42,701 bases of DNA from an uncultured Bacteroidales bacterium (GTDB lineage Bacteria > Bacteroidota > Bacteroidia > Bacteroidales > Paludibacteraceae), in the NCBI GenBank assembly GCA_902780235.1, contig CACZEL010000014.1, positions 1 through 42,701 on the forward strand. Direction: 5' to 3'. Under the pieces are notes generated by a model. That model was given only the letters and a program-made list of their open reading frames with translations, was not told the DNA's origin and made no database searches. Shown piece after piece: positions 40,064 through 42,701 of this stretch. The position numbers were made by a program, and so were the translations under genes. Each line of letters starts with the position of its first letter. Positions within the stretch are counted from its first letter, which is position 1.

Positions 40064-42308
40064 TGCCCGCTTGGGCGTAGTACCAGCAGCATCGGCTGCC
40101 ATCTGCAAAGCGACTCGCTTCCGCGCCGCCGTTATTGGCGTACTTGGCGTCGAAGAGATTATTGAGTTGACATAAGAGCTTAACCGCCGGAACACCTTTC
40201 TTATTGGGGATCCATTTGCGCATAGGCAGACTATACTCTAAGTGCACGTTCGTCGTCGTGTAAGCCTTGAGCATGGCGTTCTTGTCCATCGTGTTGTCGA
40301 GGTACTGACTGCTGACCACATTGGTCTGAATCGTGCCTACGAAGCCTTTGTAATCGAAGGTAAACAGGCTCATCGCAGTAATAGTCGGCGAAAAAGCGAT
40401 CGTCACGTCGCCGCACACGCTGTCTTGTCCGATCCAGTTCCAATCGTTCTGATTATCATACAGGTCGATATACTGCTTGTAGTTCTGAATCTTATTGCGG
40501 CTGACGACCATATTTCCTTCCCACCGGAACCAATCGGTGATCCGTACGCCCGCCATCAGTTCGGCGCCCATGCGGTAGGAGTCTTTGACGTTCGTCGTGA
40601 GGTATTTGCCCACATCGTTGTACTCGCCCGTCAGCACGAGTTGGTTGTCGTAGTCCATGAAATAGAGGTTGAGACCTATATTAAAACGCGTATGCGCGTA
40701 CGAGTAGCCCAACTCGTAGTCATAGAGCGTCTCCGCTTCCGGCATCTTACCGGTATAGCTCTTGGTAGCCGCATCATAGACGAGGTTCTCCGTATAATTG
40801 CTGCGACTCGGGTCGCGGTTCGCGAGCGCAAAAGAGGCACTCAACTGATGTCCGTTCTTCTGATAGGTTAGACCGGCCTTGGGGTTGAAGAAATGAAACT
40901 CCCGCATCAGAGGCAGTTCGGTCATCGTCTCGTCATTGATTCCGCGCATGCTATACCGCACATAGCGGTACTGCAAGTCCCCATAGACCGCCAATTGCTC
41001 GTTCGCCCGACGGATGATACGCCAATTGGCTTTGGCGTACGTATTCACGTCGATCTTGTTCGCATCATTGCGGTAGTACTCGTAATGCACGGGTAGCAGT
41101 TGGGCAGCCGGTTTGGCGAGGTAGTCAAGGATGCCGTAGTGCTGACCGTAGTAGTTATTACCCGCTACGCCGATCTGCACGTCAGCCGGTTCGGACAGGT
41201 ACTTGGCGGACGCGATAAAGCCGGCATAATGGTTATTGAGGTACTTCATATACAGCCCGTAACTCTTCCCGCTGTCGCTCAATCCCCAATAACTGTATTT
41301 CTTCTTTTTGTACTGCTCGTAGTACCCGCCTCCGTGGGTGTAATGGAGCGTTGCTGTCAAACTCCATTGTGGCGTAAAACGGTGGTTGATAGTCAATTGA
41401 CCGTGCTGTTGGGCATAGTTGTCCGTTTGGTTCGGATAATAGACCACGGAGTCCGAACCATCCTTGGCGGGCACCGTATATTCGCCTGCCGGGTTATACC
41501 GCCGGTCGGCGCCGTCGATGCCGTAGGCCGTGTTGTAATCGACACCTTCCCAACCCATGCCGGTCTTCTCTGCGCCACCGAAAGCGCGCAGGATCACTTG
41601 CGTCTTTTGGCCGTACCAACCGATGTCGCCGTAGTAACTGTAGAGGTCACTCTTCGTGCGGTAGAGGAAGCCGTCGGAGTTCACTTTCGTGAACCGTGCG
41701 TTCATCATCCATCGGTTCGCGATCGAAGCGTGCGCACTCACCAACTCACGGAACGTGTTGTACATGCCGCCGTTGAAAGCCAACTGGATATGACTCAGCG
41801 TATCCAGACTGTTCGTCTGCATGTTCAGTCCTGCGCCGAAAGCCGAACCGCTCGTACTCGTTCCTACGCCGCGTTGCACGTCGATCTGCGAGACCGAAGA
41901 CGCCATGTCGGTCATGTTCACCCAGAAAACGGTCTGGCTCTCCTGATCGTTCAACTGCACCTCGTTCACCGTCATGTTGATACGCGTGTGATCCGTTCCG
42001 CGAATGCGGAGATAGGTGTAACCCACACCTAAACCGTCGTCACTCGTCACCTGCAAACCCGGCGTCTTCGACAGCAGATACGGCAAGTTCTGACCCGTGT
42101 TGTCACGGTTCAACTCCTCGTTCTTCACTACCGCCGTGGAAAGGGTGGTCTGTTGTACACGCTTCGCACTCACCTCGATATCCTCGAGTTGCTGCATCAA
42201 GATCGTCAGCGTGTCCTCACTCGTCTGCGCAGAAGCAGACATACATAGCGCCAATGCGCCTACCAGAATCGACCATGCTTGGTCGATAAAAAAAGATGAT
42301 TTTTTCAT
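40029..42308 (-). CDS. TonB-dependent outer membrane receptor
   Basis: A 759-residue receptor with a signal peptide (MKKSSFFIDQAWSILVGALALCMSASAQ), a TonB-box-like region with the plug beginning near DIEVSAKRVQ, plug motifs LRIRGTDHTRINMTVN and VQRGVGTSTSGSAFGAG, and a beta-barrel ending in a C-terminal aromatic residue (QW). It lacks the N-terminal carboxypeptidase-like domain of SusC proteins, so a siderophore, haem, cobalamin or metal ligand is more likely than a glycan; the ligand is not predictable. The start at 42308 follows a leader of about 75 nt. No SusD partner is adjacent within the window. Confidence 0.94.
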   Translation of the reverse strand: MKKSSFFIDQAWSILVGALALCMSASAQTSEDTLTILMQQLEDIEVSAKRVQQTTLSTAVVKNEELNRDNTGQNLPYLLSKTPGLQVTSDDGLGVGYTYLRIRGTDHTRINMTVNEVQLNDQESQTVFWVNMTDMASSVSQIDVQRGVGTSTSGSAFGAGLNMQTNSLDTLSHIQLAFNGGMYNTFRELVSAHASIANRWMMNARFTKVNSDGFLYRTKSDLYSYYGDIGWYGQKTQVILRAFGGAEKTGMGWEGVDYNTAYGIDGADRRYNPAGEYTVPAKDGSDSVVYYPNQTDNYAQQHGQLTINHRFTPQWSLTATLHYTHGGGYYEQYKKKKYSYWGLSDSGKSYGLYMKYLNNHYAGFIASAKYLSEPADVQIGVAGNNYYGQHYGILDYLAKPAAQLLPVHYEYYRNDANKIDVNTYAKANWRIIRRANEQLAVYGDLQYRYVRYSMRGINDETMTELPLMREFHFFNPKAGLTYQKNGHQLSASFALANRDPSRSNYTENLVYDAATKSYTGKMPEAETLYDYELGYSYAHTRFNIGLNLYFMDYDNQLVLTGEYNDVGKYLTTNVKDSYRMGAELMAGVRITDWFRWEGNMVVSRNKIQNYKQYIDLYDNQNDWNWIGQDSVCGDVTIAFSPTITAMSLFTFDYKGFVGTIQTNVVSSQYLDNTMDKNAMLKAYTTTNVHLEYSLPMRKWIPNKKGVPAVKLLCQLNNLFDAKYANNGGAEASRFADGSRCCWYYAQAGINVHGGFVVQW

Positions 42309-42386
42309 TTCCTTTAACAGCATTACCTGTTCAAGTTCGAAGGGTCTTTTCTCAGCCGTAGCACCCCTTGATTTTGATTTTCGCTG

Positions 42387-42417
42387 CAAAAGTACTGCTT
42401 TTTTTTGATATATGCAA
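42387..42417 (-). promoter_or_regulatory. Promoter of the TonB-dependent receptor gene
   Basis: On the minus strand TTG (42417-42415), exactly 20 nt, TACTTTTG (42394-42387), followed by CAGCG. The spacer starts CATATATC and ends in an A-run, as in the ileS promoter. No Fur or other operator is evident. Confidence 0.88.
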
Positions 42418-42453
42418 GAGAAACCGCAAAAATCTTGTGCTTTTTCCTTTTCT

Positions 42454-42473
42454 ATCCGCCATGATTGGCGGAT
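42454..42473. repeat. Palindrome ATCCGCCA...TGGCGGAT, copy 2
   Basis: Perfect 8-bp arms with loop TGAT, about 40 bp upstream of the receptor promoter. Copy 1 is at 20978-20997. Confidence 0.6.
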
Positions 42474-42549
42474 TTGTATTCTCTTTGTGTACACATCGAC
42501 TATGCGCTGTGTATGCATCGTGGGGTAATATCGTATCCCACCGCACCTT

Positions 42550-42568
42550 ATATATACTATGTATATAT
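42550..42568. repeat. AT-rich inverted repeat, second copy
   Basis: ATATATAC-TAT-GTATATAT, resembling the longer repeat at 21249-21273. Confidence 0.5.
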
Positions 42569-42619
42569 CCCGTGATTTTCATTAAAAAAATCCTGGAATT
42601 ACGAGGGCACTGAAAAACG

Positions 42620-42642
42620 ATGTATTTTTGTTAAAAATACAT
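42620..42642. repeat. Perfect inverted repeat overlapping a possible -7 box
   Basis: ATGTATTTTT and AAAAATACAT separated by GTT. The plus strand contains TATTTTTG (42623-42630), matching TAnnTTTG, but no TTG lies at the 20-nt spacing kept by the other ten promoters. Confidence 0.5.
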
Positions 42643-42652
42643 AAAACAAATT

Positions 42653-42687
42653 GGATTGCAATGATTTTTTGTTGCAATCCTTTTTTT
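42653..42687 (+). terminator. Intrinsic terminator or leader attenuator
   Basis: GGATTGCAA and TTGCAATCC form a perfect 9-bp stem with a ten-base loop, followed by seven T. It lies 20-30 bp after a possible start region, so it could end a very short RNA or attenuate a gene beyond the window. Confidence 0.65.
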
Positions 42688-42701
42688 GTTGTTATTGGTG
42701 A

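Larger units (their letters stand above)
42309..42701. other. Upstream region of the receptor gene, no coding sequence
   Basis: These 393 bp hold the receptor promoter, two palindromes resembling those at 20978 and 21249, and near the end an inverted repeat followed by an intrinsic terminator. No credible ORF is visible. The neighbouring gene beyond 42701 is outside the window. Confidence 0.7.

Noticed and set aside
40242-42032. Long plus-strand frames opposite the TonB-dependent receptor
   Set aside because: They show no motif or signal peptide, and the receptor on the other strand accounts for the sequence.

Overview
The window is chromosomal DNA of a member of the Bacteroidota, almost certainly order Bacteroidales. 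The evidence is a hybrid two-component regulator with a periplasmic propeller, DUF4827 and FKBP-like lipoproteins beside glmM, a menaquinone gene, a TonB-dependent receptor, the absence of Shine-Dalgarno sequences, and ten promoters of the Bacteroidetes type (TTG, exactly 20 nt, TAnnTTTG). Spot counts give about 53-57% G+C for most genes. I see no rRNA, CRISPR array, insertion sequence, prophage or integrase. Most genes are housekeeping or envelope genes.

Layout. 1-4488 (+): the 3' part of ftsH, an M16 protease, surE and a small membrane protein. 4472-12536 (-): one operon read rfbA, hybrid regulator, FKBP-like lipoprotein, DUF4827 lipoprotein, glmM, lpxB (nucleotide sugar, amino sugar and lipid A precursors). 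12612-16066 (-): marC, rpiB, radical SAM gene, metallo-beta-lactamase-fold hydrolase, menA. 16106-20962 (+): efp; rpsO; hflX-hpt-pgm. 21367-22634 (-): tRNA-Leu(CAA), rpsU, tcdA. 22671-25652 (-): tonB, recG. 25630-30494 (-): ssb followed by four surface-polysaccharide type genes (FemAB/GNAT-like, GT4, asparagine-synthetase-like, GT2); the last two are AT-rich. 30544-40063 (+): ileS, a small lipoprotein, an AsmA-like protein, an M3 peptidase lipoprotein and a membrane protein. 40029-42417 (-): a TonB-dependent receptor. Operons meet head-on at 4472-4488 and 40029-40063 with overlapping coding ends.

The most unusual feature is a dispersed set of about 25 very short tandem arrays. Each has 2-9 degenerate units, usually of 7 bp (also 8, 9 or 10 bp), from about ten sequence families such as AGCTAAC, CCTTTCA, TTGTACA, CAAATGA, AATTATC and CTTTCGA. 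About half fill the spacer between the stop codon of one gene and the start codon of the next, often supplying one or both codons. The other half lie in frame inside conserved genes (ileS, recG, pgm, ssb, tcdA, M3 peptidase, AsmA-like, radical SAM and others), where the unit variants avoid in-frame stops. Three loci carry two arrays in inverted orientation. I know heptameric STRR repeats from filamentous cyanobacteria, but I do not know a description matching this pattern of junction filling plus in-frame coding.

Other points of note: the isoleucyl-tRNA synthetase has a GIHH signature (GXHH type) in place of HIGH; two five- or three-codon mini-ORFs seem to relay translation across array junctions; and marC and efp have perfectly symmetric divergent promoters that share one palindromic -33 box.
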